Source: Methanobacteriota archaeon
Lineage (GTDB): Archaea > Methanobacteriota > Methanobacteria > Methanobacteriales > Methanobacteriaceae
Assembly (NCBI GenBank): GCA_023434825.1
Contig: JAEYSH010000111.1
Location: forward strand, 1-13,028
Direction of reading: 5' to 3'
Length of the DNA: 13,028 nucleotides
Under the pieces are notes generated by a model. The model did no database searches. It had not been told where the DNA came from and worked only from the letters and a program-made list of their open reading frames with translations. A program made the translations under genes and the position numbers. Of this stretch, positions 1 to 8,535 are shown piece after piece. Positions within the stretch are counted from its first letter, which is position 1; every line of letters starts with the position of its first letter.

Positions 1-61
1 TCCTGCAAAATCAAAAGGAAGAAGCAAAATGTTAAGTAAAAAAACCCTATTAAATAATCTA

Positions 62-76
62 TTTTTAAAATATAAC
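62..76 (+). promoter_or_regulatory. Possible TATA box of the antiporter gene
   Basis: An AT-rich run with AAAATATAAC at 67-76 resembles an archaeal TATA box. Initiation about 25 bases downstream would give a leader of roughly 55 bases. A second AT-rich stretch near 89-103 is an alternative that would give a shorter leader. The surrounding DNA is so AT-rich that the match is weak on its own. Confidence 0.3.
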
Positions 77-139
77 TATTTCAAACTTAAATTTAATTTA
101 AATGCTATTTTGTTAAAAATCGCGCCTTATACTGTTGGT

Positions 140-146
140 GGGGGTG
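140..146 (+). promoter_or_regulatory. SD site of the antiporter gene
   Basis: The purine-rich run GGGGGTG stands out in AT-rich DNA and pairs partly with the archaeal 16S rRNA 3' end (CACCUCC). It lies seven bases before the ATG at 154 and supports that start. Confidence 0.6.
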
Positions 147-153
147 TGTTTTA

Positions 154-1353
154 ATGGAATTCCAGCATGTAATCTTTAGCATAGCCATTATTCTATTACT
201 TGGTTTATTAGCAAGTAAATTATTTAAAAAAATTAAACTTCCCGGATTATTAGGGATGCTAATTTTAGGAATAATAATTGGCCCTTATGTGTTAAATCTA
301 ATAGATCCAGCTATTTTGAATATATCTGGAGATTTACGGGCAATTGCACTTATCATAATTCTTTTAAGAGCGGGTTTCGGAATTCATATGGAAACATTGC
401 GAAAAGTTGGAAGTTCTGCAGTTAAAATGAGTTTTATTCCAGACATTATCGAAGGACTTACTGTAATGTTTGTATCTCATTATCTTTTAGGATTACCGCT
501 TATTGAAGCAGGAATTCTGGGTTTCGTTATTGCTGCAGTATCACCCGCTGTCATCGTCCCCCAAATGTTATCATTCATTAAAAGAAGAATGGGAACCAAA
601 AAAGGAATACCACTTATCATATTAACAGGGGCTTCAGTAGATGACGTTGTTTCCATTACCATATTTTCAATCTTTTTAGGGATGTATGGAGGGCAACAAG
701 TAAATTACCTTTTAACAGTAGCCAGTATTCCAGTACAGTTTGCACTTGGAATTTTATTTGGATTAATTATCGCAATACTCCTTGTATACCTATTTAAACA
801 TTTCAATATACGTAACACAGAAAAAACCCTTATAATTCTTGCATCTGCAATTCTTTTAAAGAATCTTGGAGATGCATTAAGTAGTATTGTCCCAATAGCT
901 GCTTTAGTTGGAGTTATGGTTATAGGTTTTGTGATATTAGAAAGAATGCCCGAACTTGGAGCTCAAATTTCTGATAAATTCGATAAGATTTGGATATTTG
1001 CAGAGATACTGCTTTTCGTTCTTGTTGGTGCTCAGGTAAATATATATTTAGCAGCTTCATTTGCTTTAATAGGTATAATTATAATTACAATAGGCCTAAT
1101 AGCACGAAGTGCCGGTGTATATGTGTCATTAATGGGTTCAAATCTTAATCTACAGGAAAAAATATTTTGTATAATCGCATATATACCTAAAGCCACTGTA
1201 CAAGCCGCTATCGGAGGTATTCCGCTTGCTATGGGCGTAACGTCAGGGCAGTTAATCCTAGCCATAGCTGTAATTGCAATATTATTTACAGCACCTTTAG
1301 GGGCATTTGGAGTTAGTATCTACGGTGAAAGAGTTCTTAAAGTTGAAAAATAA
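154..1353 (+). CDS. Cation:proton antiporter (PF00999 type, CPA superfamily)
   Basis: A 399-residue, almost entirely hydrophobic protein with about 11 to 13 predicted membrane segments, as expected for a sodium or potassium/proton antiporter in the cytoplasmic membrane. Seen in the sequence: an N-terminal helix followed by KLPGLLGMLILGIIIGP (28-44), typical of the family's first half; LLRAGFG (70-76); AAVSPAVIVP (127-136) in the discontinuous-helix region; and GASVDDVV (159-166) with paired aspartates D163-D164 at the expected ion-binding site. By family knowledge, a DD pair is typical of electrogenic CPA2-like exchangers, while an ND pair is typical of electroneutral NhaP-type ones, so electrogenic exchange is inferred. 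There is no cytosolic C-terminal regulatory domain (no TrkA-N/RCK); the protein stops soon after the last helix. The ATG is supported by GGGGGTG just upstream. The gene stands alone and converges on comE. Ion specificity cannot be read from the sequence. Confidence 0.85.
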   Translation: MEFQHVIFSIAIILLLGLLASKLFKKIKLPGLLGMLILGIIIGPYVLNLIDPAILNISGDLRAIALIIILLRAGFGIHMETLRKVGSSAVKMSFIPDIIEGLTVMFVSHYLLGLPLIEAGILGFVIAAVSPAVIVPQMLSFIKRRMGTKKGIPLIILTGASVDDVVSITIFSIFLGMYGGQQVNYLLTVASIPVQFALGILFGLIIAILLVYLFKHFNIRNTEKTLIILASAILLKNLGDALSSIVPIAALVGVMVIGFVILERMPELGAQISDKFDKIWIFAEILLFVLVGAQVNIYLAASFALIGIIIITIGLIARSAGVYVSLMGSNLNLQEKIFCIIAYIPKATVQAAIGGIPLAMGVTSGQLILAIAVIAILFTAPLGAFGVSIYGERVLKVEK

Positions 1354-1360
1354 AGATTTG

Positions 1361-1383
1361 AATGAAATCATTCCGATTTCATT
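1361..1383. terminator. Inverted repeat at the convergent antiporter/comE junction
   Basis: AATGAAATC (1361-1369) and GATTTCATT (1375-1383) form a perfect 9-bp stem with a 5-base loop. The element sits just after the antiporter stop and overlaps the last codons and the TGA stop (1368-1370) of comE. T-rich stretches follow on both sides: antisense to comE at about 1396-1419 for the antiporter, and antisense to the antiporter 3' end (T5 at 1346-1350 on the minus strand) for comE. It may mark the 3' ends of both transcripts. Archaea mainly use oligo-T signals plus FttA rather than hairpins, so the role is inferred. Confidence 0.4.
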
Positions 1384-1916
1384 ACTTCCTTAATGAATCT
1401 TTCTTTAATTTCTTCTGGTTCCATGTCGATTACAGGAACATCAGCATTTCCAGGTTTAACTTTCATGTGCACAAAAACTGGCCCTTCTGAATCTAAAACT
1501 TTTTTAAAATCTATTTCTTCTTCAAAAACAAATGTATTTTTGAACCCAACTGATTTTGCAACTTCATGAAGGTCAACCTTTGTAGTATAAGTACATTGAG
1601 AACCAGTTGAGCCGTAGCACTGATTATCAAAAACAACTAGTATCATATTTTCTGGATTCTGGCTGAAAATTGTTACTAAAGACCCCATGTTCATAAGAAC
1701 TGATCCATCGCCATCAAATACCACAACTTTCCTTTTACTGGATAATGCAAGTCCTAGACCAATTGATGATGCCATTCCCATTGAACCAAGCATGTAAAAA
1801 TGAGTTGGAGAATCTTTTACACTGTAAAGTTCTCTGGATGGAAATCCAATATTACATACAACTAATTCATCATCCAGACTTTCTACTATTATTTTAATTG
1901 CTTCAATTCTTTCCAT
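1368..1916 (-). CDS. comE: Sulfopyruvate decarboxylase, beta subunit
   Basis: This is the TPP-binding (pyrophosphate-side) subunit of the ComDE enzyme, which decarboxylates 3-sulfopyruvate to sulfoacetaldehyde in coenzyme M synthesis, in the cytoplasm. Its 182 residues match the family's usual single-domain size. The thiamine diphosphate motif is visible as GDGS at 69-72, followed about 26 residues later by FDNQ (96-99, N98), the spacing expected for the Mg-TPP site. GSMGMASSIGLGLAL (44-58) precedes it, as in related TPP decarboxylases such as phosphonopyruvate decarboxylase. The start at 1916 is fixed by GGTGAT (1920-1925) three bases upstream. comD ends only 12 bases before it, so the two subunits are almost surely co-transcribed and made together. 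The stop codon lies inside the inverted repeat shared with the convergent antiporter gene. A phosphonopyruvate decarboxylase is the main alternative; the split subunits, the methanogen setting and comC nearby argue for ComE. Confidence 0.9.
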   Translation of the reverse strand: MERIEAIKIIVESLDDELVVCNIGFPSRELYSVKDSPTHFYMLGSMGMASSIGLGLALSSKRKVVVFDGDGSVLMNMGSLVTIFSQNPENMILVVFDNQCYGSTGSQCTYTTKVDLHEVAKSVGFKNTFVFEEEIDFKKVLDSEGPVFVHMKVKPGNADVPVIDMEPEEIKERFIKEVMKSE

Positions 1917-1919
1917 GAT

Positions 1920-1925
1920 ATCACC
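1920..1925 (-). promoter_or_regulatory. SD site of comE
   Basis: On the minus strand this reads GGTGAT, followed by ATC and then ATG. It lies in the 12-base gap between the comD stop and the comE start and has the same three-base spacing as the comC site. Confidence 0.75.
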
Positions 1926-1928
1926 AGA

Positions 1929-2423
1929 TTATTTCCAGAATGGAATCTCTAAAAGTATTCCCAGTGGAGCTCCTCCCATTTCAGATAATTTACATGCTTC
2001 CGGAATCACTTTAAGGGCTTCTTGCGAAGTTTTAGGATTGATATATGGAATATTTAAAGCATCTAAAACCCCAACTGTTGCTTTCCCCATTGGTACCTGA
2101 GCGCCCATAAATTCTCCCTTTGTACCCCTATGGCTCATAATCATGAGTATTGGAATTCTATAAAGTTCAAAAAGAGATGCAAGCACATTTACAGAATTTC
2201 CAAGACCTGAATTCTGCATTAGTATTGCTGTTTTTTTCCCGGCTAAAAATGCTCCGGCACAAATCCCAAAACCTTCTTCTTCACGTGTTACAGGAACATG
2301 AATAATATTGGGGTCACAATCTACCATTTCCATGATTTTCCCAAGATTTACACATGGTAAACTAACCACAAAATCTATTCCTGCTTCTTTCAATGATTTA
2401 TAAACAGCTTCACTACTTTCCAC
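1929..2423 (-). CDS. comD: Sulfopyruvate decarboxylase, alpha subunit
   Basis: This is the partner subunit of ComE, carrying the pyrimidine-binding side of the thiamine diphosphate site. In 164 residues it shows TREEEGFGICAG (46-57), where E48 aligns with the cofactor-activating glutamate of related decarboxylases. It also shows MQNSGLGN (69-76), a string shared with phosphonopyruvate and sulfopyruvate decarboxylases. The gene starts with GTG at 2421-2423. No ATG lies near the expected N-terminus, and AGGTG at 2430-2434 supports the GTG. It is the first gene of a comD-comE unit, with its own AT-rich promoter region and a 15-bp palindrome upstream. The UbiB-like gene ends 105 bases upstream on the same strand, behind an oligo-T terminator, so read-through is possible but an independent promoter is more likely. 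Confidence 0.9.
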   Translation of the reverse strand: MESSEAVYKSLKEAGIDFVVSLPCVNLGKIMEMVDCDPNIIHVPVTREEEGFGICAGAFLAGKKTAILMQNSGLGNSVNVLASLFELYRIPILMIMSHRGTKGEFMGAQVPMGKATVGVLDALNIPYINPKTSQEALKVIPEACKLSEMGGAPLGILLEIPFWK

Positions 2424-2429
2424 TTAATA

Positions 2430-2434
2430 CACCT
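2430..2434 (-). promoter_or_regulatory. SD site selecting the GTG start of comD
   Basis: The minus strand reads AGGTG, then six bases, then GTG at 2423. It is the only good SD match near the conserved N-terminus and is the reason for choosing a non-ATG start. Confidence 0.65.
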
Positions 2435-2456
2435 GATTAAATTAATTATAAAATTG

Positions 2457-2466
2457 ATAAATAATA
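2457..2466 (-). promoter_or_regulatory. Possible TATA box of comDE
   Basis: The minus strand reads TATTATTTAT. Initiation about 25 bases downstream, near 2437, would leave a short leader that still contains the SD site. A second candidate at 2444-2454 would place initiation almost on the start codon and lose the SD site, so it is less likely. Confidence 0.35.
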
Positions 2467-2469
2467 TTT

Positions 2470-2484
2470 CTAATATGATATTAG
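2470..2484. promoter_or_regulatory. 15-bp palindrome upstream of comD (operator candidate)
   Basis: CTAATATGATATTAG is a perfect dyad: two 7-base arms around a central G. It lies directly upstream of the better TATA candidate of comDE, where the BRE and upstream regulator sites sit in archaeal promoters. The symmetry is visible in the sequence; the regulatory role is inferred. Confidence 0.4.
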
Positions 2485-2507
2485 TTTCAATTACTATTTA
2501 ATTTTTC

Positions 2508-2524
2508 AAAAAAGAATCAAAAAA
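2508..2524 (-). terminator. Oligo-T terminator after the UbiB-like gene
   Basis: On the minus strand two T6 tracts flank GATTC, starting a few bases after the UbiB-like stop codon (2529-2531). Repeated oligo-T runs are the usual archaeal termination signal. Confidence 0.6.
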
Positions 2525-2528
2525 CTCT

Positions 2529-4178
2529 TTATATTTCTCTATATTTTAAAATTGAAAGAACAAGACTTATACCAAGAATCATGCTGATTACAAAACCAAT
2601 TATCCCTAAAAATGGATATCCAAGTATCAATATCCCTTTATCTGTCTGCATTATGAGTGATGAACCAATTAAAAGTGCTGCTATGATTAAAGCAGTTGAA
2701 ACTTTATTACTTATCCTTTCCATGTCTTTATGTTCTAATTCTATGGTTATTTTACCCTCCTCAAGGCGATAAAGTGTTCTGCTTAAAGTACGAGGCAAGG
2801 TTTTAATCAAATGCTCAACTTCAAATATATTATCTTTTAAAAAACCAGCGAACCTTGAAGGACTTACCCTTTTGCTGATAACCTTCTTTGCCATGGGTTT
2901 AAATGATTCAACCGGGTTAAAATTAGGATCTAATCTTTCACCCGTTTCTTCAAGCATTCCAATTCCCCTTGCAAGAAGGACAAATTCTCGAGGTAGCATA
3001 ATCTTATACTTACGCATCAGTGAAATTAAATCATTCATTCCTCCGTGCATATCGCTGATCTCTATTCCATAATAACGATACATTAAATCTGTCAGTTCAT
3101 ATCTGAATGCCTTGATATCTATGCTTTCATTGATTATTCCCATGTAAACAAGCTGATTTATCATTCCTTTAACACTGTTTTCCATAAAATATATTATTAA
3201 TTCCGCTAAATTTTCCCGGAATTCCTGATCGAGAATTCCCATCATACCATAATCTAAAAAACAAACTACATTATCATCCAAAACATAAATATTAGCTGGA
3301 TGAGGGTCTGCATGGAAAAATCCATCAAATAATACCTGTTTAAAAAAGGACTTTATCCCTCTTTTGGCAATTAAAGGTTTATCATATCCATCTTCCGCAT
3401 TAAATATATCTGAAATCTTCTTTCCTTCAATAAGTTCCATTGTAAGAACTTTTTTAGTAGAGTACTCTTTATAAACCCCTGGAACGTATACAGTTTCATC
3501 TTCTTTAAAATTATAATCAAAACGCATTATATTCATTGCTTCTTGAGTATAATCAATTTCTTTTAATATCGACCGTTCAAATTCATCAACTATGCCCGGA
3601 AGGTTGTAGTTTCTAAATTGAGGCATGTATTCATCTATTCTCTTTGCTAAAAATCTCATTATGTTAATATCTTTATGTATAAGTTCTTCAACACCAGGCT
3701 TTTGAATTTTTATGGCTACTTTATCTCCATTTTTAAGTATTGCTTTGTGAACCTGGCCAATAGAAGCTGATCCAAGGGGCTCTTCTTTAAATTCTAAAAA
3801 TAAATCTTCTGGCGAATTACCTAATTCCTCTTCAATAATTGATTTAATAATTTCAAAATCGACGGGAGGATTGTCATCCTGTAGTTTAGATAATTCAACC
3901 GCAATATCATCGCCAACAAGATCAGGTCTAGTGCTTAAAGTCTGCCCTAACTTAATAAAAGTAGTTCCTAATTCCTGTAAAACAAGCCTTATTCTAGTAG
4001 GTATTGTTGAATCAAGCTCTTCTATTGATTCATATTCATAAGAATGGCTTTTAAAAGGGAATTTATTCTTTAATTTTATTTTTTCGGTGATATAACCAAA
4101 TTCGTAGTTACTTAAAACTTTAATAATCTCATTTAATCTTTTTAAATTAGGACTTTGATTAAATTCACCCAGTTTCAT
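2529..4178 (-). CDS. UbiB/AarF/ABC1-family atypical kinase-like membrane protein
   Basis: A 549-residue member of the UbiB (ABC1/ADCK) family of protein-kinase-like proteins. Visible family marks, in order: FIKLGQTLSTRPDL (74-87) with the KxGQ signature (K76, Q79); the alanine-containing nucleotide loop GSASIGQ (136-142); the nucleotide-binding lysine K157 in VAIKIQKPG; HADPHPAN (289-296) with the catalytic-loop D291 and N296; and LDYG (308-311), with D309 in the DFG position. Two hydrophobic helices at about 494-511 and 515-545 end the protein, matching the membrane anchor of UbiB relatives. All key residues are present, so it should bind ATP. In bacteria and mitochondria the family supports ubiquinone synthesis and lipid handling. 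By general knowledge Methanobacteriales make no quinone or methanophenazine, so the substrate here is unknown. It lies between comC and comDE on the same strand but has gaps of about 100 bases and T-tracts on both sides, so it is probably a separate unit. The start at 4178 has only a weak SD (AAAGGA). Confidence 0.85.
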   Translation of the reverse strand: MKLGEFNQSPNLKRLNEIIKVLSNYEFGYITEKIKLKNKFPFKSHSYEYESIEELDSTIPTRIRLVLQELGTTFIKLGQTLSTRPDLVGDDIAVELSKLQDDNPPVDFEIIKSIIEEELGNSPEDLFLEFKEEPLGSASIGQVHKAILKNGDKVAIKIQKPGVEELIHKDINIMRFLAKRIDEYMPQFRNYNLPGIVDEFERSILKEIDYTQEAMNIMRFDYNFKEDETVYVPGVYKEYSTKKVLTMELIEGKKISDIFNAEDGYDKPLIAKRGIKSFFKQVLFDGFFHADPHPANIYVLDDNVVCFLDYGMMGILDQEFRENLAELIIYFMENSVKGMINQLVYMGIINESIDIKAFRYELTDLMYRYYGIEISDMHGGMNDLISLMRKYKIMLPREFVLLARGIGMLEETGERLDPNFNPVESFKPMAKKVISKRVSPSRFAGFLKDNIFEVEHLIKTLPRTLSRTLYRLEEGKITIELEHKDMERISNKVSTALIIAALLIGSSLIMQTDKGILILGYPFLGIIGFVISMILGISLVLSILKYREI

Positions 4179-4197
4179 AAATTTCCTTTGATTTTGA

Positions 4198-4208
4198 GTT
4201 ATATTAAA
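4198..4208 (-). promoter_or_regulatory. Possible TATA box of the UbiB-like gene
   Basis: The minus strand reads TTTAATATAAC. Its distance to the ATG at 4178 is about 25 bases, which would make the transcript nearly leaderless. An alternative AT box near 4250-4260 would give a leader of about 50 bases that includes the weak SD. I cannot choose between them. Confidence 0.3.
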
Positions 4209-4257
4209 CTATTGTTTAATTACTTTAAAAAAAGCACTTTAATTGAAATTTTTTATA

Positions 4258-4278
4258 AAATTAGAAAAAGAAAAGAAG
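4258..4278 (-). terminator. Pyrimidine-rich terminator after comC
   Basis: Directly after the comC TAA the minus strand reads CTTCTTTTCTTTTTCTAATTTT, apart from its last base or two. The T-rich runs begin at the stop codon and are consistent with archaeal oligo-T termination of a purM-comC transcript. Confidence 0.5.
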
Positions 4279-5310
4279 TTATTTATTAATAATAGCATCT
4301 AAATCGAAGGATAAATCCTCTGCAATTTCCTTAAGTTGTGAATACAATTTTTCATCAATAGGAAGACCATCCTCTTTAGCATTATTCACATTCCTAACTT
4401 CCATATCTCCAGGGATGAAGATATTCTCCCCAGAATCTTTTATTTCTGCAATAAATTCATCAACGTCTTCTTTAAATTCTTCAATATCTACAAATTTAGA
4501 AGGATCTATTGCCATTATTAAATCTCCTTTAGTGCACATCACTTCAGGGTTAGCAGTTCCAGTGACAGCTCTACCTGATGCTGCCCTAACAAGAGGTCCT
4601 GCCATTATTTCGATCATAAATGCAAGTGCATATCCTTTGTGTGCCCCAAATGGCAATATTGAGCCTTTAAGCGCTGCTTCAGGATCTATGGTTGGATTTC
4701 CTTCAGCATCAAGTGCAACATTTTCAGGGATTTTCTGACCTTTTCTCATTGCTTCAAGAAGTTTACCCCTTGCAGACGCAGAAGTAGCCATATCCACAGA
4801 TACATAATGCTTATTTGAAGGAATACCTATTGCAATAGGATTTGTTCCAAGTATAGGCTCTTTACCTCCTATTGGAGCTACAGCAGGCTCAGTATTAGCA
4901 ATTACAAGACCTATCAAATCTTCCATAACAGCCATATCAGAATAATATCCAGCTACACCAAAGTGGTTGGCATCATGTACTCCTACAATTGCTATACCTG
5001 TCTCTTTTGCTTTTTCAATCGCAATTTCCATTGCCTTATATGCAACAACATGCCCAAATATATGATTACCATTAATAAGTGCCATTGCTGGCGTTTCTTT
5101 TTCTATTTCAATATCTGCATCAATATTTATTGTCCCAGCTTTAAGTCCCTTAACATATTGTGGGAATCTACCCAGTCCGTGTGATGTGAAACCTTTTAGA
5201 TTAGCATCTAAAGTAACATCAGCGACAATTTTTGCATGTTCCTCCTTGACATTCATCCGTGTTAAGATTTCCATGATAATTTCTTTTTCCTGCTCTGCTG
5301 TTATCTTCAT
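4279..5310 (-). CDS. comC: L-sulfolactate dehydrogenase (malate/L-lactate dehydrogenase type 2 family)
   Basis: A 343-residue NAD(P)-dependent dehydrogenase of the type 2 malate/lactate family, probably oxidising sulfolactate to sulfopyruvate, the substrate of ComDE, in coenzyme M synthesis. Family marks: SHGLGRFPQYV (43-53) with H44 and R48 in the conserved substrate region; DANHFGVAGYY (113-123) with the catalytic-type H116; GTNPIAIGIP (155-164); VDMATSASARGK (172-183); and PFGAHKGYALAFMIE (220-234). The length is normal for the family. Sequence alone would also fit a malate or other 2-hydroxy-acid dehydrogenase. The nearby comD and comE make ComC the best call, and cofactor preference is not decided. 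The start at 5310 is fixed by AGGTGAT (5314-5320) three bases upstream. That SD overlaps the TAG stop of purM, which ends eight bases before comC, so the two are translationally linked. Confidence 0.85.
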   Translation of the reverse strand: MKITAEQEKEIIMEILTRMNVKEEHAKIVADVTLDANLKGFTSHGLGRFPQYVKGLKAGTINIDADIEIEKETPAMALINGNHIFGHVVAYKAMEIAIEKAKETGIAIVGVHDANHFGVAGYYSDMAVMEDLIGLVIANTEPAVAPIGGKEPILGTNPIAIGIPSNKHYVSVDMATSASARGKLLEAMRKGQKIPENVALDAEGNPTIDPEAALKGSILPFGAHKGYALAFMIEIMAGPLVRAASGRAVTGTANPEVMCTKGDLIMAIDPSKFVDIEEFKEDVDEFIAEIKDSGENIFIPGDMEVRNVNNAKEDGLPIDEKLYSQLKEIAEDLSFDLDAIINK

Positions 5311-5313
5311 TTA

Positions 5314-5320
5314 ATCACCT
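5314..5320 (-). promoter_or_regulatory. SD site of comC overlapping the purM stop codon
   Basis: The minus strand reads TAGGTGATTAAATG. TAG (5319-5321) ends purM, AGGTGAT is the SD of comC, and ATG follows three bases later. A ribosome finishing purM therefore covers the comC initiation site. Confidence 0.8.
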
Positions 5321-6347
5321 AAAAATTAATTATATCCCCATTAAATGCTGTGACCTTGATGTTTTCGTCTTCATCGTCCTTTGCATACCCAATTTTAAAT
5401 GCTTTTTTATGCTTTTCAATAATTTCTATAGCCCTTTGAGCATCTTTTTCATTTACAATAACAATAAAACCAATATTCATGTTAAATACTCGATACATTT
5501 CTTCTAAAGGCACATCTGAGGCATGTATTGTTTTGAATATAGGATAAGGTTCTGGTAAATTATCAAGTTCGTAACCTACTCCTTTTTTAAGTCGCTTAAG
5601 ATTTAAAACTCCCCCGCCAGTTATATGTGCAAGACCATGAACATCAATATCAGATTTAAGTAAATCTACAATAGTCTCTACATAAATTGCGGTTGGTCTT
5701 AAAAGTTCTGCCCCAACAGTTGTATCTTGATCATCAGGAAGAGGATCATCCACACTTAATCCCAATTTATCGAAAAATACCTTTCTTGCAAGGCTTAATC
5801 CATTACTGTGAATTCCATCACTTTTTATTCCTATTAATACATCTCCATCACTGATTTTTTCTCCAGTAATGACTTTATCAATATCTACAAATCCAATTCC
5901 AGTACCTGCAAGGTCAAAATCCTTAACAATTTCAGGTAGAGACGCTGTTTCTCCCCCAATCATTGCTATTTTAGACATTTCAGCCCCTTTAGCAAGACCT
6001 TTTCCTATCTGAGATGCAATCTCTGGATCTGCCTTTTCAACAGCTAGATAATCCACCATAGCTATTGGTTCTGCCCCAACACATAATATATCGTTTACAA
6101 CCATCGCTATACAGTCTATTCCAACTGTATCATATTTTTCCATCATTTTTGCAACTAATATCTTACTTCCTACACCATCTGTACTCATTGCAATTGCTTT
6201 ATTTCCTAATTTTACAAGAGCTGCAAAATGACCGCTTTCTGTCATAACGTCCCTAAAAGAAAGCGTATTTTTAATTTCTGAAACCAGAGCAGAAACTGTT
6301 GCCTCCTCCAGATTAATATCAACACCTGATTCTGAATATGTTACCAT
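5319..6347 (-). CDS. purM: Phosphoribosylformylglycinamidine cyclo-ligase (AIR synthetase)
   Basis: PurM closes the imidazole ring: FGAM plus ATP gives AIR in de novo purine synthesis. The 342-residue protein has the family length and the PurM/HypE/ThiL-type ATP-binding fold. Motifs in this numbering: STDGVGSK (55-62), VND with D86, IGGETASLPE (130-139), and IKSDGIHSNGLSLAR (174-188). The start is placed at ATG 6345-6347 because GGTGA (6353-6357) lies five bases upstream. An in-frame TTG at 6357-6359 would add four residues but sits inside the SD and would remove the site. The gene heads a purM-comC pair with its own good TATA box. The next upstream gene, fttA, ends 177 bases away with several oligo-T runs between them. 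Confidence 0.95.
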   Translation of the reverse strand: MVTYSESGVDINLEEATVSALVSEIKNTLSFRDVMTESGHFAALVKLGNKAIAMSTDGVGSKILVAKMMEKYDTVGIDCIAMVVNDILCVGAEPIAMVDYLAVEKADPEIASQIGKGLAKGAEMSKIAMIGGETASLPEIVKDFDLAGTGIGFVDIDKVITGEKISDGDVLIGIKSDGIHSNGLSLARKVFFDKLGLSVDDPLPDDQDTTVGAELLRPTAIYVETIVDLLKSDIDVHGLAHITGGGVLNLKRLKKGVGYELDNLPEPYPIFKTIHASDVPLEEMYRVFNMNIGFIVIVNEKDAQRAIEIIEKHKKAFKIGYAKDDEDENIKVTAFNGDIINF

Positions 6348-6352
6348 GTAAT

Positions 6353-6357
6353 TCACC
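6353..6357 (-). promoter_or_regulatory. SD site that decides the purM start
   Basis: The minus strand reads GGTGA, five bases before the ATG at 6347. It rules out the upstream in-frame TTG, whose last base is part of this site. Confidence 0.7.
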
Positions 6358-6387
6358 AAAATAATTTCCTTAATTTCAAAATAAATG

Positions 6388-6396
6388 TAATATAAA
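6388..6396 (-). promoter_or_regulatory. TATA box of purM-comC
   Basis: The minus strand reads TTTATATTA, a close match to the methanogen TATA box. Initiation about 25 bases downstream, near 6367, would give a leader of about 20 bases that contains the purM SD. Confidence 0.55.
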
Positions 6397-6469
6397 CAAT
6401 ATTGGTTATATCCTAATAAAAAGTTTTAGATTATTTTGAACTAAAAATAGACAGTAAACTAATGAAAAT

Positions 6470-6515
6470 AAAAAAATTAATTTAATAAATTGAAAAATTA
6501 AATAAATAAAAATTA
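6470..6515 (-). terminator. Oligo-T region after fttA
   Basis: Downstream of the fttA TAA the minus strand carries repeated T4 to T5 runs and then a T7 tract (A7 at 6470-6476 on the + strand). This fits archaeal oligo-T termination in the gap before the purM promoter. Confidence 0.5.
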
Positions 6516-6524
6516 GAAAATGGA

Positions 6525-8442
<1,918 letters not shown>

Positions 8443-8455
8443 AAAAATAGAAATA

Positions 8456-8473
8456 CTGTAAAATTATTTACAG
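8456..8473. promoter_or_regulatory. 18-base dyad in the fttA leader
   Basis: CTGTAAAATTATTTACAG has perfect 7-base arms around ATTA. It lies 26 bases before the fttA start, downstream of the likely TATA box, so it could be an operator or a leader hairpin. The symmetry is seen; function is inferred, and short dyads arise by chance in AT-rich DNA. Confidence 0.3.
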
Positions 8474-8506
8474 ATTTAAATGACCTAATAATTAATTAAT
8501 TTTGTA

Positions 8507-8515
8507 AGTATAAAT
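8507..8515 (-). promoter_or_regulatory. Possible TATA box of fttA
   Basis: The minus strand reads ATTTATACT. Initiation about 25 bases downstream would give a leader of roughly 55 bases containing the dyad at 8456-8473. Confidence 0.4.
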
Positions 8516-8521
8516 GGGAAA

Positions 8522-8530
8522 TAAAAAAAG
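8522..8530 (-). terminator. T7 terminator after psmB
   Basis: A T7 tract on the minus strand (A7 at 8523-8529 on the + strand) lies just after the psmB TAA and before the fttA promoter, as expected for an archaeal oligo-T stop. Confidence 0.5.
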
Positions 8531-8535
8531 TTAAT

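Noticed and set aside
2..154. An open frame from the left edge ending in TAA that overlaps the antiporter ATG by one base, plus short tails ending at 35 and 39 in the other two frames.
   Set aside because: The long frame runs through an AT-rich promoter-like stretch and the SD, and its residues look like translated spacer (K, N, L and F rich). An upstream gene may end near 35 or 39, but the few residues visible cannot decide which frame, so no gene is called.
4415..4738. A 107-codon open frame on the + strand opposite comC, and a 95-codon one opposite purP (10080-10367).
   Set aside because: Both are antisense to genes with full family motifs, have no SD, and their residue make-up (serine and isoleucine rich) is what the complement of such genes gives.
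6348..6359. Longer purM reading from TTG at 6357-6359.
   Set aside because: The TTG overlaps the SD used by the ATG at 6347, and the extra four residues are not a PurM feature.
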